Made by a program: the position numbers and the translations under genes | Notes under the pieces: model-generated | What the model was told of the DNA's origin: nothing | Database searches by the model: none | What the model saw: only the letters and a program-made list of their open reading frames with translations | Source of the DNA: Drechmeria coniospora | Lineage: Eukaryota > Ascomycota > Sordariomycetes > Hypocreales > Ophiocordycipitaceae | NCBI RefSeq assembly: GCF_001625195.1 | Contig: NC_054391.1 | Coordinates: 5,777,157-5,841,156, forward strand | Direction of reading: 5' to 3' | DNA: 64,000 bases | Part shown: positions 33,227 through 45,172 of the stretch, piece after piece | How the letters are laid out: each line of letters starts with the position of its first letter | Position numbering within the stretch: position 1 is the stretch's first letter

Positions 33227-35164
33227 TGCGACCGGGCAAGCGACTGGTTTGACGGACGGCGAGAGCGTGGGTTTTCGGTCGAGTGCCACGGTGCATGTAC
33301 GATGTAAAAGCATCTCGAGGAATTTTTCAGCAATCTCACGGCACGGAGCAACTCAGGCTATCCTTGACCTGCCTTGGCAGAGGACCAATCAGGAAGGCAT
33401 GGCCGTCAGGCGAGATATTTCGACCCTGTTCTACCGCGACGTGAAGCCGAGCATCGAACCACCATGAACGGCAGGGCATGGGCGATGCAACGAGGGCACA
33501 AGTTGGATGTTCGAGTTCGAAAGTCCCAAGAGACGAACGAGGGAACAAAGGGCGCATGCGAGAAGACACGACGCATTCGATGCCACGGCCAGAACCGGCC
33601 GTTAGTTCCGCACAATACCATCTCGTTTGTCAGCCCGCCATCGTGCTTGAAGCTTCGGTGACGTGTCGGGCCGCCTTCGAGTCTCGGACCGCAGACGGCC
33701 GGCGACGCGGCGGCCCACCAACCTCGTGCGATGCATCCTGAAGCGGACGACACTGGACATGACGTACCGGTGCCGGTGCGTGTCCGAGGCCTTGGTTGCG
33801 GATGAGCGTGCGAGTCCTGGCCATGTCTCGAGCGCATATTATCGTTTGGCGAAGCGTGCTCTGCATTTGCGAGCCTACGGAGATGCGCACGCGCACCATC
33901 CCATGACCCCCTGGAGTCGCTCTGGGCAAGCAATGGCACGACCGAGTACGGACGAACGGCAAGGAAGGGGGGCCAAGGTGTAAAAGTGTTCCTATCCCTT
34001 CCCGCGGGTAGTAAGAGTAAGACTGCCAAACCTACTTGGTCCCACGTCAGCGTCAGCGTACTTGCGAGCAAGCCTACTTTAGTACCTACTTGTACGTGTG
34101 CGTGGAGACCAGGTGGGCGCCTGTAGTGCTGCTAGTGAGCGCGAGCGCTGGGTCGCTGTTACATTTGCTGTACTTGCTTTGGTTGGCCAACGACACAGTA
34201 ATACGGGCTACAGCAATAATTGCGGGCTACAGTAATACGGGCTACAGTAATACGGGCTACTCGGTGCCCAAGTACCTAGTAGTGCCGAGGACGGAAGGTT
34301 TGCACCTTTACTGTACAGGCACCTGTTCAATAGTACTTTGCCGTAGGTGTACTATAAGTAGCTGTACGGAGCACCGTATCGCGCAGCTACCGTAACGGTG
34401 CCCGGACTACTGGCAAAGGCGACGCCAGGTTGGCCGCTTACGTGATAGTGCGAGGCTAGTGATGACTAGCAAACTACTTGGACCGAGTGCTTGTGGATGT
34501 ATCGATGAGCGCAGTCGGCTAGCTCTCCCGTACCCAGTATTAGGTACAAGCAGGTACTTACAGTACTTACGGAGCACCAGCACCTGCACTAGCAATCCAG
34601 ACAGTGACTGCGCCCCACCTGCCACCCGCGTTTTTCTGCCAGCTGTCTCACGCCCTCCTTATTCCTTATTAGGTGCGTCCTGCTGCCTCCCTCTCTTGCT
34701 GCCGGCAAACCTGCTTTCCTCCTCCTTTCAAGCACCTCGTTCGAACACTCTTCCGCGAGTCTCAACACCAACCGCACCCGACGAGCCGCTGCTCAAGTCC
34801 TCCTCTTCGTCTCGCTTCGTGTCCTCTCTACGCAGTCGCCCCTCGTTGTCGTTGCTCCCCGCATCGCTGCCGACGCCTTTCCCATCGCGTCGTACCCCAG
34901 GCACGCTCACCCGTCGACTAGCCGACCTGGCGATCCCGAGAACGGTCGTCCATCTCTCCCTGCCTCGGCGCCTCGTTTGACCAAGGTTCATCGTGGGCCT
35001 GCTCCTCACCGCGCCGTTCCGTCGTCTTCTTCATCGCCAGCATCGGTCTCGCCTTGCACTGCACTGCACCTGCACTGCCTCGCCTTGATCATCGGCCCCT
35101 TCGACCCTCTTGCCTCTCGCACCCCTTAGCCACTCAAAAAGACTCCACTCGCCCAGACGTCGAC
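33227..35164. other. Intergenic, upstream of the YRA1-like gene
   Basis: No gene could be supported; frames at 33406-34071 and 34459-34980 lack coding character. A short ATACGGGCTACAGTA tandem occurs at 34199-34260. From about 34640 to 35160 the DNA is CT-rich and looks like the promoter and leader of the gene starting at 35165. Confidence 0.5.
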
Positions 35165-37026
35165 ATGTCTGCCAAGCTCGACAAGCCTCTCGACGAGATC
35201 GTCTCGGCCCAGCGCAAGTCTGCCGGTCGCCGTCGCTCGACCCGACGATCCGCCGGCGGCGCCGTCCCCACGGCCCCCGTTGGCGGTGTTCACAAGACCG
35301 TCAAACCCCCCCGCGGCGCGGCCGCAAAGGCGGCCCCCGCCCGAGGTGCCTCGCTCACGGGTGAGAGCAAGGTCATCGTGAGCAACCTGGTAAGCAAGCA
35401 CGCGCGCGTTTCGGCCGACAAGGCGGCGCTGACCTGTTCACGTGGCAGCCCAAGGATGTTTCGGAGCAACAGATCAAGGTATGTTTCCGTTGAGGCGCCT
35501 TCTGCCCTTCGGACTTTGTTCGACTCTATCCCTGTCTGGTTGTCGTCCCGCCGGCACTCCTGCCATGGTAGACTTCGCATGCCTACCGGTCCGAGCTCGA
35601 GAACAAGCCCGTGCCTCCTCCCGATGACGGCCGCCGCCATGCCTGGTTCCCAAGGTGCACCTGGCGGGGGAGTGGAAAGCAGCCTCGGTTTGCGCAACCC
35701 GTCTCCGCCGCCCGGCCGGCAAATCCGACGGCGGCGCCGACCAAAGTTGGCTGCCGGCACCGTTCTCGCCCGACGCGCAGGTGCCCGTGTCGCTGGCGGT
35801 TGTCACGGGGCGATGCGATCCTTGCCTGAACCGTTCGGCCCGAGCGAGCATCGCAGAGAGCTCATGCGAACCGCGTGCATCGCGACATACGGAGCGGTGG
35901 AGGTTGCTTCGCCGGCTTCACTTCCCTCCCCGGGCGCAGGGCGAGCGACTCCTCATTCATCCGCCACCTGGTTGGGTCCCGTGCGGCGCCTGGTCTCGGC
36001 TGCCTAGTCCAATGACTCTCGGATCACGGCATGTGCTGCACCGCGAGGGAGATGCTTGGCCCTAGCCTCGGGGTAAGGCTGGGGCGTGCCTTGCCATGCC
36101 GTCGCCTCGTGTTGCCAAAGTTCGGAGACGCTTTACGTTGGCTCGCCGCGCCGACGCCGTCGCACCTCGCTGCCCTGCTCGCTCGGGCCCTGTTGCCTCT
36201 TCTTCTTCTGCTTCTTCTTCACCACGACGCTGCCGGGATGGACGACGGACGGCCATGGAAGGCGGACTTGGCGCCGATTGTGATTCAGCCTGACGCTTTC
36301 CGCTGACTAACATTTTCCCGCGACAGGAATACTTTGTCCAGGCTGTGGGACCCATCAAGAAGGTCGAGCTCGTATACGGACCCAACTCGCAGAGCCGTGG
36401 CATCGCCAACGTGACCTTTCACAAGGCTGAAGGCGCTAGCAGGGCCTTTCAGAAACTCAACGGACTGCTCGTCGACAACCGCCCCATCAAGGTACGCCTC
36501 CTCCTCCCAGGCCAGCTCGGCTGCCGAGGCGTCCCGGACGGCGGATGGCTAACCTCGGCCAGATCGAAATCGTCGTCGGCGCCGCCCAGGCCAGCAAGGT
36601 GATCCCGGCCGTCAAGACACTCGCCGAGCGTACCACGTAAGCCATTCACGCCGCCCACGGGCACGCGCTAGGTCGGAGGAGAGGCTGACGATGTTGCAGC
36701 CAGCCCAAGCCGCAGCCCAAGTCGGCAGCTACCGGCAAGCAGAGCGCGTCCTCGGCCAAGGGCGCCGCCGCCAAGGCTGCCGTGAGCAAGAAGCGACGCG
36801 GCAAGAGCGCTCGTCCCGCAAAGAAGACGGTCGAGGAGCTTGACTCGGAGATGGCCGACTACTTCGTGCCCTCGACCAACGGCACGACGGAAAATGCGGC
36901 TCCCGCCGCGGCCAACGGCGATGCCCCGATGGAGGACGAGATTATGGTAGGTCTCCTTCACGCGCCACGGGCGGCGGCACCCAGCGAGCGGCCGAATCGT
37001 CGCTAACCTCTGTACCTACCCAGTAG
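35165..37026 (+). CDS. YRA1: YRA1/ALY-REF mRNA export adaptor
   Basis: Six exons: 35165-35389, 35449-35478, 36327-36491, 36563-36636, 36700-36946 and 37024-37026. They encode 247 residues; the last exon is only the TAG stop. The N-terminal KLDKPLDEIVSAQR is a UAP56/Sub2-binding motif, followed by a basic Arg/Gly region. One RRM carries RNP2 VIVSNL (70-75) and RNP1 RGIANVTF. A basic Lys/Ala linker then leads to the second Sub2-binding motif TVEELDSEMADYF near 208-220. The protein couples TREX to the export receptor Mex67 in the nucleus. Intron 2 is 848 nt, against 59-77 nt for the others; yeast YRA1 also has an exceptional intron used for autoregulation. The phases of all junctions are consistent. 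Confidence 0.92.
35479..36326 (+). promoter_or_regulatory. Unusually long intron 2 of YRA1-like gene
   Basis: The intron is 848 nt with a GTATGT donor, a CTGACTAAC branch site 20 nt before a GCGACAG acceptor, and a CTTCTTCTTCTGCTTCTTCTTC tract near 36197-36218. It has no supported coding content. Its size suggests regulated or slow splicing, as in the budding-yeast gene (inference). Confidence 0.6.
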
Positions 37027-37701
37027 TAAATGAGCTGCCTCTTCACATTCGAGGGCGAGGAATGGGGGGGCCATGTCAAGTTTTCTTTTCCGCTAATGCC
37101 ATGCAAAAAAATTTCCCAAAGAACTATGCCGGGCGTGATACACCCTGCTGGGCAGGAGCACCTTGCGTTGATTGATCAGAGCATCGTTTTATCTCAGGAG
37201 GCAGGAGTCGATATTTTATTCGGGATATTGTTATGGGGAGGCATGATCAAATCAAACCATCATCGTATCACGCAGCCTCGACGACGGTGCGCCGCGAGGA
37301 TCCCCGCCGGCCCTTCTGCCGAGGACTGCGATGGCCGGCGTCCCCGATGGGCGCTACGGAGAGTCAGAAGCACACGCGTAGTTTATTTTCCATGATGCAG
37401 ACCTCATGAGCCGATTGTCCGTCCCCGCTTGCCGAGAGCTTTTCCTGCCTGTAGTCTACACGAAGCTTCCCTTGCTGTTGATAATCCTCATGGCGATGTA
37501 CGCACCACCGTCGGTGCCACCAGTACTGTATGTTGACTGCGGATTGCGACATGTGCAACATGATGCAAGACCAGCAACGTCGGATTCGCAGAAAATCTGG
37601 AGCCCACGTTGCCCCCACGTTGCCCAGTTCAAGCCTGCGTGCTGTGAGTCATGCATAACGCAACCCTTTCGCCTTTGGTGTTTTTATTTTTTGCCTCTTC
37701 T

Positions 37702-37911
37702 TCACATGGCCGATGAAGTCGATGATGGCAAGATTGGATGGGCTGGACCTCTAGCCGAAGGCGACGAAGGAGGGCGCATTTGTTTGGATAGATCTGCGAC
37801 CGAGGGGAGAGGCGGGAACGACTCGTCGGCCGGCCAGGCGGCGATGAAGGCACCGCTCTGGGCTGCGCGAGCGGCATCGAGCGCAGTGTAAATGGGACCG
37901 TGGTTGGGCAT
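37702..37911 (-). CDS. Possible small protein, 69 residues (unsupported by family)
   Basis: ATG 37911 has a CCCGCC context and opens a frame with strong C/G third-position bias over its first 45 codons ([20 protein letters not shown], then [20 protein letters not shown]), unlike surrounding DNA. The second half is Pro/Ser-rich and loses the bias. I know no homolog. It could be a short protein, the first exon of a larger gene, or chance. Confidence 0.3.
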   Translation of the reverse strand: MPNHGPIYTALDAARAAQSGAFIAAWPADESFPPLPSVADLSKQMRPPSSPSARGPAHPILPSSTSSAM

Positions 37912-38051
37912 GGCGGGACGGTTAACAAGCAGTCGCTATTCCGATCTATGCATAGATGGGTCTTTGTTGCTCCGTCGTTTCCAATGAGGGTAGGTGACAG
38001 AGTCGAGAGGCCTCGATGGGCAGTAGGGCAGAATAGAAGCAGAGCAGAGCA

Positions 38052-38137
38052 GGGATGGATGAATGGATGGATGGATGGATGGATGAATGGACGGATGGAT
38101 AGATGGATGGATGGATGGATGGATTAACGGATGGATG
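38052..38137. repeat. GGAT tetranucleotide microsatellite
   Basis: About 20 imperfect GGAT units, with AATG and ACGG interruptions. It produces spurious WMDGWMDG and IHPSIHPS frames on the two strands. Confidence 0.95.
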
Positions 38138-39361
38138 TAGGAGCGGAGATGGTAGTCGGAAGAGAAAGAAACAGACGCGGTGCAAGAATTCGGGGATTGG
38201 GGGAAGGAGAATGTCGGGCTGCCCACCTGCCTCGACATATATATATGTCTACGTATTTATGTTTGTATATATGTATATACCATGTACGTGTATATGTACG
38301 AGTCCGTAGGTATTCTGCCTCAGCTTCGATGTCGCAAACACCTCCTCCTCTTCGGCTGGACCAGAGGCCCGGTTCGCTCGTTGTACCACCAGACGTGGTG
38401 TTCGGTCCTCTTGTTCCTGGGCCGTGTGCAACGTGTGGTGAGTCTTTGAGGCGGGGCGCACGGCTCGGCGACTGTTGGGAGAGTCGAAACGCATGCGCCG
38501 AGTATCGATCAGATACGCACGCACGCACGCACGCATGCACTTGATGGAAAAGAAAAAGAGCAAGCAAGAGGCGGAGGGTGGGGGCGAGGGCGCGAGCGAG
38601 GGCGCGAGCGAGGGCGCGAGCAGGATCAAAGAGGAGCTTTGAACTGTTGGTGACTCTTCACGGCTCTGACGTTAGACATGAGCTTCGCGTCCTTTGTCTT
38701 TTTCTGCACGGCGGGCGATGAAAACGGAGGAGGGGGGGAGAGGGGGGGGAAGAGCTGGCGATGGAGAAATAGACGAGGGAGCGGCGGGATCTTCGTACGA
38801 TCCCAACGTCATCAGAGTCCCGTCGCAAGTGGTTCTTCCGGCACAGACTGCTCCTCCACCGAACCCGCTCGTTCCCTTCAGGTCTCCCGTCCGATCTCGT
38901 CCGATCCAGTCGGGGAGGGGTGATGCTCTGTGGCGTCTTGTACGAGCAAAGGTGACACGAGCTCCGAGTCGCAAGTTGCTTGAATCACACATGACCCGAG
39001 ACAGCGACCGTCAAGACAAACACAGCATCAGCACGGTATGGGCACGCGGAGACGGGCCGTCCAGCTACATGCACAGAGAGAGTCCAATGTCTCGATCATG
39101 TGGCACGGCATGTAAGATGATGCGGCCGAGGCCCTCCGCCTTCACGGCACATGCTGCCATCGAGGACGAACGGGGCAGGGGGGAGGGGGGGGAAGGTTCT
39201 GCTTCTGCCTTCCGACGTCTCGCATCGTATGGGCCTAGGCCGACTGCGTCTGCCGAGTTTGGTGGAGTCTGATACGTCGGGGGTAGTACAAGCAAGCCAT
39301 GACGCTGGGCAATTTTCCTGGCCTGATCGGCGAGCGCACGCACGCTCTTTTCCGTCCATTT

Positions 39362-40260
39362 TTAGGCCTTGGCCTCTGCCTCCTTGCCCTCGCCCTCGAG
39401 AGCAGGCATCTCGTCCTCGTCGTCGCCGTCGGCCTCGTCCTGCATGCCGGAGCCGCTCCCCAAGCCTTCAAAGTCGAGGCCGGACATGTCGGGCATGCCG
39501 CCGGCGCCTCCGCCGAGCTTGGAGAAGTCGATGTTGGAAAGGTCACCTGCACGTTCCGCCCGTTAGCCTCGTTCAGTCTCGCTCGCGGCCGGCGAATCGG
39601 CCACGGCACACGTCGGAGAGAGCGCGGGGTCATGTACCGCCCATTCCACCCATGCCGCCCATGCCTCCCATGCCGGGCATTCCGCCTACGCTCGGGTCAG
39701 TCTCAGGCGGTGCGGGGGAGCCGGGGGCACGCGTACCCATGCCGCCAAACTGCGAGAAATCCTCCTCGGGGGCCTCGTTCTGCTCATCCTCGTCGACCCA
39801 CTTGTCAAAGTCGGTCTTGAGAAAGTGCAGCTTCTTGTTCTCCTTGAGGAGCCGAGGCCAGTACTCCTCCTTGAGGTCCTTCTTCTGCAGCTTCATCTCG
39901 ATGTTCTTGGACGTGTGGTTGATCTGGCTCTCGGCCGTGTCGATTTCGGCGTAAAACTCGAGCTCGACGTGGTACTTGCGCTTGAGGCTCGACGAGGTGC
40001 CCGAAAAGGTCAACCGGTCCGACTGGAGGTCGAGCTGCAGGCCCTCCTTGGGGACGTCGGGGACGGAGATGGTCAGGTAGACAAAGTTCTTGGAGCCATC
40101 CGAGGCCGACGAGCGCTGGGCCCAGAGAACTGGGCGAAGAAGGAGACGTCAGCTTTCCATCCAGGGCAGTCGGCGGGCGCTTCCCAGAATCGGAGGCATC
40201 GAGTCGGCCATGGCGCCGGCGGCCGTGGTGCGTACCTTCGGGTGTTGCCATTTCGGCCAT
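39362..40260 (-). CDS. Hsp90 co-chaperone p23 (Sba1/Wos2)
   Basis: Four exons, 40260-40236, 40129-39737, 39685-39638 and 39546-39362, encode 216 residues. The first exon gives MAEMATPE and joins VLWAQRS. The CS-fold domain includes NFVYLTISVPDV, LQLDLQSDRLTFSG and YHVELEFYAEIDTAES. The p23 hallmark is WPRLLKENKKLHFLKTDFDKW, which closes the ATP-bound Hsp90 dimer. The tail has EEDFSQFGGMG, then a GMGGMGGMGG stretch carried almost wholly by the 48-nt exon 3, then DLSNIDFSKLGG and an acidic end. It stabilises client-bound Hsp90 and slows its ATPase in the cytosol. All phases fit. Confidence 0.95.
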
Positions 40261-42625
40261 TTTTTTGGTGATGCGATGGAAACGAGGTTGGGCGGCGAAG
40301 GCGAGTGAAGTGGCTCTCGAGAAAAGACGATGCGGAGCTGCAGATCACGGCTCGTCAGCGATGGTCAGGAGCTTGGGAGGCAATTTGGGCGGCAAGGAAA
40401 TCAAGCTCGCAGGGACGTGTCAGGCCAATGCTGGCGGACGAGAGTGCACGTACGGGTTGGTGACTTGCGTGGCGGCGATGGACGAACAAGGTTGCTGCAA
40501 GGTTGAAAGTGGCAGGCCAAGCTATCTCGTACTCGTCGTGGCGAGTGGGAGCATGGAAGGTTGAGGAAGCGAGCCGAAAGATTTGCTCACCCAATTGGTG
40601 GGCACAGCTGCGAGGGCGATGGTGGAGACGGAGGATGGACCGTCAGTCACGGCGAGGATTGTGTAAGCGCCGTCGCCATGTAAGTACAGTACAGTGCATG
40701 CACAGCAACGAAATACGGAGTAGTCAAGTACGGAGTACATGCACACAACCACCATGATTGCCGTAGTTGTGCGTGCTCTGTACCTTGTGCTGTCATGTAC
40801 TCCGTATTGCAAGAACAGTCTGTACTGTGGGTGTGCAGGCACTGTCGTGCATGAAATCACACCTACCTGCTACTTATTATGTGTGCCACAGTAAGTACAG
40901 TAGGCATTTAAGTACTAGGTAGGTACCTAGTAGTATGTAGCACCACTTAGCTGGCAGCCTAGTAATTACCTGTACCGACGACTGTTACTGGCCATTTGCT
41001 GGCTCATGGGCAACCAAGATACTGTACTCCCTCCGTGCAGCATCGGAAGCACGGCTGGCGGGCAGCGAGATGCCAGCCGCTCACGCTCCCCTCGCAATGG
41101 AGCGACTTTGGTCCTGTCTTGCAGCACCATGATGGTAGTGGAAAGCACAGCAAAGTACCTCACCAACAGCAGGGATCTTGGGCGCAAGTCGGCGACGGGA
41201 AGTCGCACCGTTCTGCACATGGGTGTACGCAGATGCTGCACTGCCGCGTGGCATCTTGGGCCCTCCAGCTGCTGGCCACCAGGCACTCATCCAAGTGGTG
41301 CCTACACCTATTACTACCAAGTACTAGGTACTTAGTGAGTGTTGGTGAACAACTACAGCGCATGCAGGACACCACTTTTGCAATACCTAGCACGCTGCAC
41401 TCCGTACTGCAGCAAATTATAGGGGGCATCTACGTGCACTTGCACATGCACAGTGCAGGTACGGCACATGCACGAATGACAAGGCCCGAACAAGAGATTC
41501 TCGTACGGCGAGGAGTAGCGCTTGTCCTGAAGAACGAGCACAGCCCAAGGGTACTGTGCACACACATCCAATCCCTCCCTCTTCATCATGCGACGCATTC
41601 TCGTCGTATCTCGTCGACCCGTTGGGTTGAGCTGGGTCGACACTCGCTGCCTGCAGGCTGCCCGACACGTGGGCTGGTCGCCATGTCCATTGGTGAATGG
41701 TGCCAGTCAACGGATGCCGTCCGTACCGTGACTCGAACGACGATGCCCAAGGCTTCCGTCATGGCAAATTCGCCATTCACGGTGGTGACATGCTCCCCTG
41801 AGTCCTATGTACCTACAGTAACAGGTGCCCAGTAATACTGTGCCTACCTGCATGGAACCTACCTCTAGTAGTAGTACGGAGTATTAATAGCCAATACCTT
41901 ACTATGTGCCTAGGTAGTACCTAGGAATGCCCAAAATGGCACCTGTAAAACAATAGGCCGCTAGGCGTAGTAAGTACAGTCCTCCGTACTTGCGGAGTAC
42001 AACTACGGTGTACGGAGCACTTGGAGGCTATTTCTAGTAATCAAAGTACGGAGTTGGTTAGCATTGGTGTGGGTTCGAGGGACCTGAGCGCTGGGTACCT
42101 GCACAAGTTCCACTCCAGAGACGAGGCTATGTACCAGCGAGACCTCGGTACCTGGGGATCAAGTACTCTGATGCAATCGTACCTATGTAGTATGCTGTAC
42201 GGAGTACCTACTCCGTACATACAAGTACAGTGCTCCGTACTTGTACTTGGTACTCCGTACTAGGTAGTGCGCCGAGGCGTAGTGATAGTATTTCACTGGA
42301 GAGTTCTGGGAACTAACAAACTCACGGTACGATGAGAGCGGATACGGAGCAAGTACTTGCAGAGGAGGTACTCCGTGCTGGGGAATACTTGCAGGTGCAC
42401 TTACGGAGTACCTGCACTCGGCACTGAACAGAGTGCTGACCTATTACTTGCTTGCTTGCCTCTCTCGTGCTCCAGCTCCTTTCCAGAGTCGCTTCCTGGC
42501 TCCCATCTCGACAACCCCCCCCCTCCCCCACGGCAAAAGTCATCGCATGCCCCGACACCGGCCCGCCGCGTCCACAAACTCCCGAGCCGGTGCCTGCGTC
42601 GGACGCGGAAGCGCACGCCGCCAGC
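40261..42625. other. GTAC-rich intergenic region
   Basis: It holds clusters of TACGGAGTA/TACTCCGTA words at 40680-40930, 41860-42060 and 42180-42420. No gene is supported; frames near 40996-41835 lack coding character. The stretch at 42420-42620 is probably the leader of VPS24. Confidence 0.55.
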
Positions 42626-43429
42626 ATGGAGACGTTCAGAGCCCTCTTCACCAAGCCTGACCCTCAAGCCCAGGTCTGTCCCTCCCCCCTCCCCCGCCGC
42701 CCATGGCCCTCGGCTCCCAGGCCGCTCCGGACCCCCGTCACGGGCCTTGCGGCTGACCACCGGTCTCCCTCGCAGGCGCGGAAATGCAACGCCCTCCTGC
42801 GGTCCAACATGCGCAAGATCGACCGTGACATCGCGGCGGTGAAGCAGGCCGAGATCAAGACCAAGAGCCTCATCGTCCAAGCCGACCGGCGGGGCCAGCG
42901 GAATCCATCGCAGGCCAAGCAGGCGCAGAAGGAAGTGCGCGACTTTGCACGCGAGCTCGTCCGCGTCCGACGCACCTCGGCCCGTCTCACGACGTCCAAG
43001 GCGCAGCTGAGCTCGGTGCAGATGCAGGTGAACGAGGCCTTTGCCGTCCGCAAGATTGAGGGCTCCATCAAGGCGAGCGTGGGCATCATGAAGGACGTCA
43101 ACAGGCTCGTCCGGCTGCCCGAGATTGCCGTGACGATGCGCGAGCTCGGCACGGAGCTCATGAACGCGGGCATCATCGAGGAGATGGTGGAGGACTCCCT
43201 GCCCATGGACGTCGACGGCCTGCTGGAGGACGACGAGGCCGAGACGGAGGTGGACAAGATCCTGGGCGAGGTTCTCAAGGACAGGAAGGAGCCGACGCTG
43301 CCGGCGGCACCGCTTCCGGAACCGCACAGGCCCGCACAGGCGACGGAGGAGGAGGAGGAGGAGGAGGAGGAGGACACGGAAGCCATGATGAACCAGATGC
43401 GGAACCGGCTCGACGCACTGCGAAGCTAG
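42626..43429 (+). CDS. VPS24: ESCRT-III subunit VPS24 (CHMP3)
   Basis: Two exons, 42626-42673 and 42776-43429, encode 233 residues. METFRALFTKPDPQAQ joins ARKCNALLRSNMRKIDRDIA across a 102-nt intron. The basic alpha1-alpha2 hairpin (QARKCNALLRSNMRKIDRD, IVQADRRGQRNPSQAKQ) binds endosomal membrane. Later come the family blocks VRRTSARLTTSKAQLSSV, SIKASVGIMKDVNRLVRLPE and IIEEMVEDSLPMDVD. An acidic Glu run precedes the MMNQMRNRLDALRS end, a MIM1-like helix for Vps4. The subunit polymerises with Snf7 and Vps2 to bud vesicles into multivesicular endosomes. The exon 2 frame is open further upstream, but the ATG at 42626 with splicing restores the conserved N-terminus. Confidence 0.95.
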   Translation: METFRALFTKPDPQAQVCPSPLPRRPWPSAPRPLRTPVTGLAADHRSPSQARKCNALLRSNMRKIDRDIAAVKQAEIKTKSLIVQADRRGQRNPSQAKQAQKEVRDFARELVRVRRTSARLTTSKAQLSSVQMQVNEAFAVRKIEGSIKASVGIMKDVNRLVRLPEIAVTMRELGTELMNAGIIEEMVEDSLPMDVDGLLEDDEAETEVDKILGEVLKDRKEPTLPAAPLPEPHRPAQATEEEEEEEEEDTEAMMNQMRNRLDALRS

Positions 43430-44865
43430 GCCTCCCGAGGTCTTTCCGGGCACTCGACGCGGTTGGTTTTTTTTTTTTTTTTTCAAAGGAGTGTATGCTC
43501 CGGCCAGCTCGATGGCGGCGCGGCAGGACATGGGGCGGTGCGGCCAGGCGAGCTGGAGGTGGCGGGAACGGGTTCGACGTCGACGTTCCGACGGGCCGCC
43601 GACAGAGGGAGGTGCCGAGGACGGCCAGCAAACAGGTGCACGGCACCGACGGACGATGAAGGCGACGAGGCCTCGACGGCGGCGGCAGCACGATGGGGCG
43701 AATGCGATGATGGCTGATGGCGACGGAAGACGAAGCAGGTCCCTCGACCCGCGCGGAACGTGGCCGGCACCGGACCACCTGGATGCTCTCGTCGCACGGC
43801 CACGGACGACGGCGAGCGACGGAGAGGGTTGCGACGTCTGTTTGCAGAAGGGCACCTCGGGCACCTACACGTAGCACCGGAGCGAAATGCAGCGCAGGAT
43901 GCCAGTCGAACGAGGGAGCTCGGTGCCGACGATGGACGCGACGGCTCCGGAAGGCCCGTGACGGAGGGACGACGGCTTCACGCCACGGAAGGGTGGACGG
44001 CGACGGAGAGGACGCGGGTGCCGCGGAAACACCATGGCTGCCGGCACCTAGCGCGTCGGCATCACACGTGGCACGGCACAGGCGTTCAGGCGTTCACACG
44101 CACATGGGTTCACGTACATGGACAGACAAGAAAATGATTGCTCTCGTGCCTCGTCCCAGAGCCGTGCAGGTCACATGACACGGGCATCGAGGCACGAGCA
44201 GGTCCCATCGGCCGACGTCGACGTGTCCTCGCCGACGGCGCCGGCCACGCGTGCACACGGGGGTGGGTTTCCTTGACGGTTCGCTTCCAAAGGAGAAACA
44301 CCGACCGGTCGTTCACCATGCCGTCGCCGCCGCCGCCCATGGCAGGGGACATGGGGCGAAATTGGCGTCTCCCGTCCCGTGCCGTGCGTGAAATTTGGCC
44401 CCGGCCGAGGGCACGGTGGGAAAGGGACGGCGGCAGTCGATGCTTGGCTCGACGGTCGGCGAGGCGGGCGGCCACTCGGCAACCGACAGGAGGCGTGGCG
44501 GCCCAGCCGGGAGCGCGGGAGGACTTGTTTTCTCAGACAAGCGATGCAGCTTCACCGCTCCGCCGGGGGAGCAGGCGAGGCGAGGCAACGTCGCAGGCAG
44601 GGGAGCGGATCCGGCGTACCGAGACGGCGGACGGGGAGATGAATGGTCGCAGGAGGAGCCGTCGGCGGATGGCCGTCGTCGTCGGGTGGCAAGGCTCCCG
44701 GTCGAGGGGACGTGGGTGTCGATGGCATCGAGGGTGCGTGGGGGACGCGTGGGACGATGAGAGCGGAGGGCAAGCGACGAGGTGCATGGGCGAGACGGGG
44801 CGTTGCTTGACCGAGTTCCATCGTGAGACAGGCAGGGTCTCGGACGAGGTGCGGGAGACGACGAC

Positions 44866-45023
44866 GAAACGAGGCGTGCGGTGCGGGCCAGACGAGGCGT
44901 GCGGTGCAGAGGCCAGACGAGGCGTGCGGTGCAGAGGCCAGACGAGGCGTGCGGTGCAGAGGCCAGACGAGGCGTGCGGTGCAGAGGCCAGACGAGGCGT
45001 GCGGTGCAGAGGCCAGACGATGC
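44866..45023. repeat. 25-bp minisatellite, six copies
   Basis: A unit starting GACGAGGCGTGCGG and ending GCAGAGGCCA repeats every 25 bp, with four nearly perfect copies between 44890 and 45015 and divergent end copies. Because 25 is not a multiple of three, all three frames cycle, giving false RRGVRC-type proteins. Confidence 0.92.
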
Positions 45024-45172
45024 AGGTGCGCTCGCATGGCCGGCGGCAGGGAGACGAGGCCGATCCAGCTTCTCGGTACCTCGCTCTTCAGCTGGGTCTT
45101 GGCCTGAGGCGAACGGGAGACGAAGGCGGGCGAGGGCAGCATGGGCAACGTGGGGGCTGCTCGCCAGAGGTA

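Larger units (their letters stand above)
37027..39361. other. Intergenic with simple repeats
   Basis: It contains the GGAT microsatellite (38052-38137), TATATATG-type repeats (38237-38290), an ACGC tract (38515-38535), a GAGGGCGCGAGC repeat (38583-38620) and the possible small ORF at 37702-37911. No other gene was seen. Confidence 0.5.

Noticed and set aside
43466..43483. T18 run after VPS24 read as a retroposon poly-A/T tail
   Set aside because: There is no target-site duplication or element body next to it; a plain homopolymer in a 3' flank is simpler.
42401..43864. 487-codon minus-strand frame over VPS24
   Set aside because: It is antisense to a clear ESCRT-III gene, and its sequence is Arg/His/Leu-rich, the usual shadow of C/G-ending codons.
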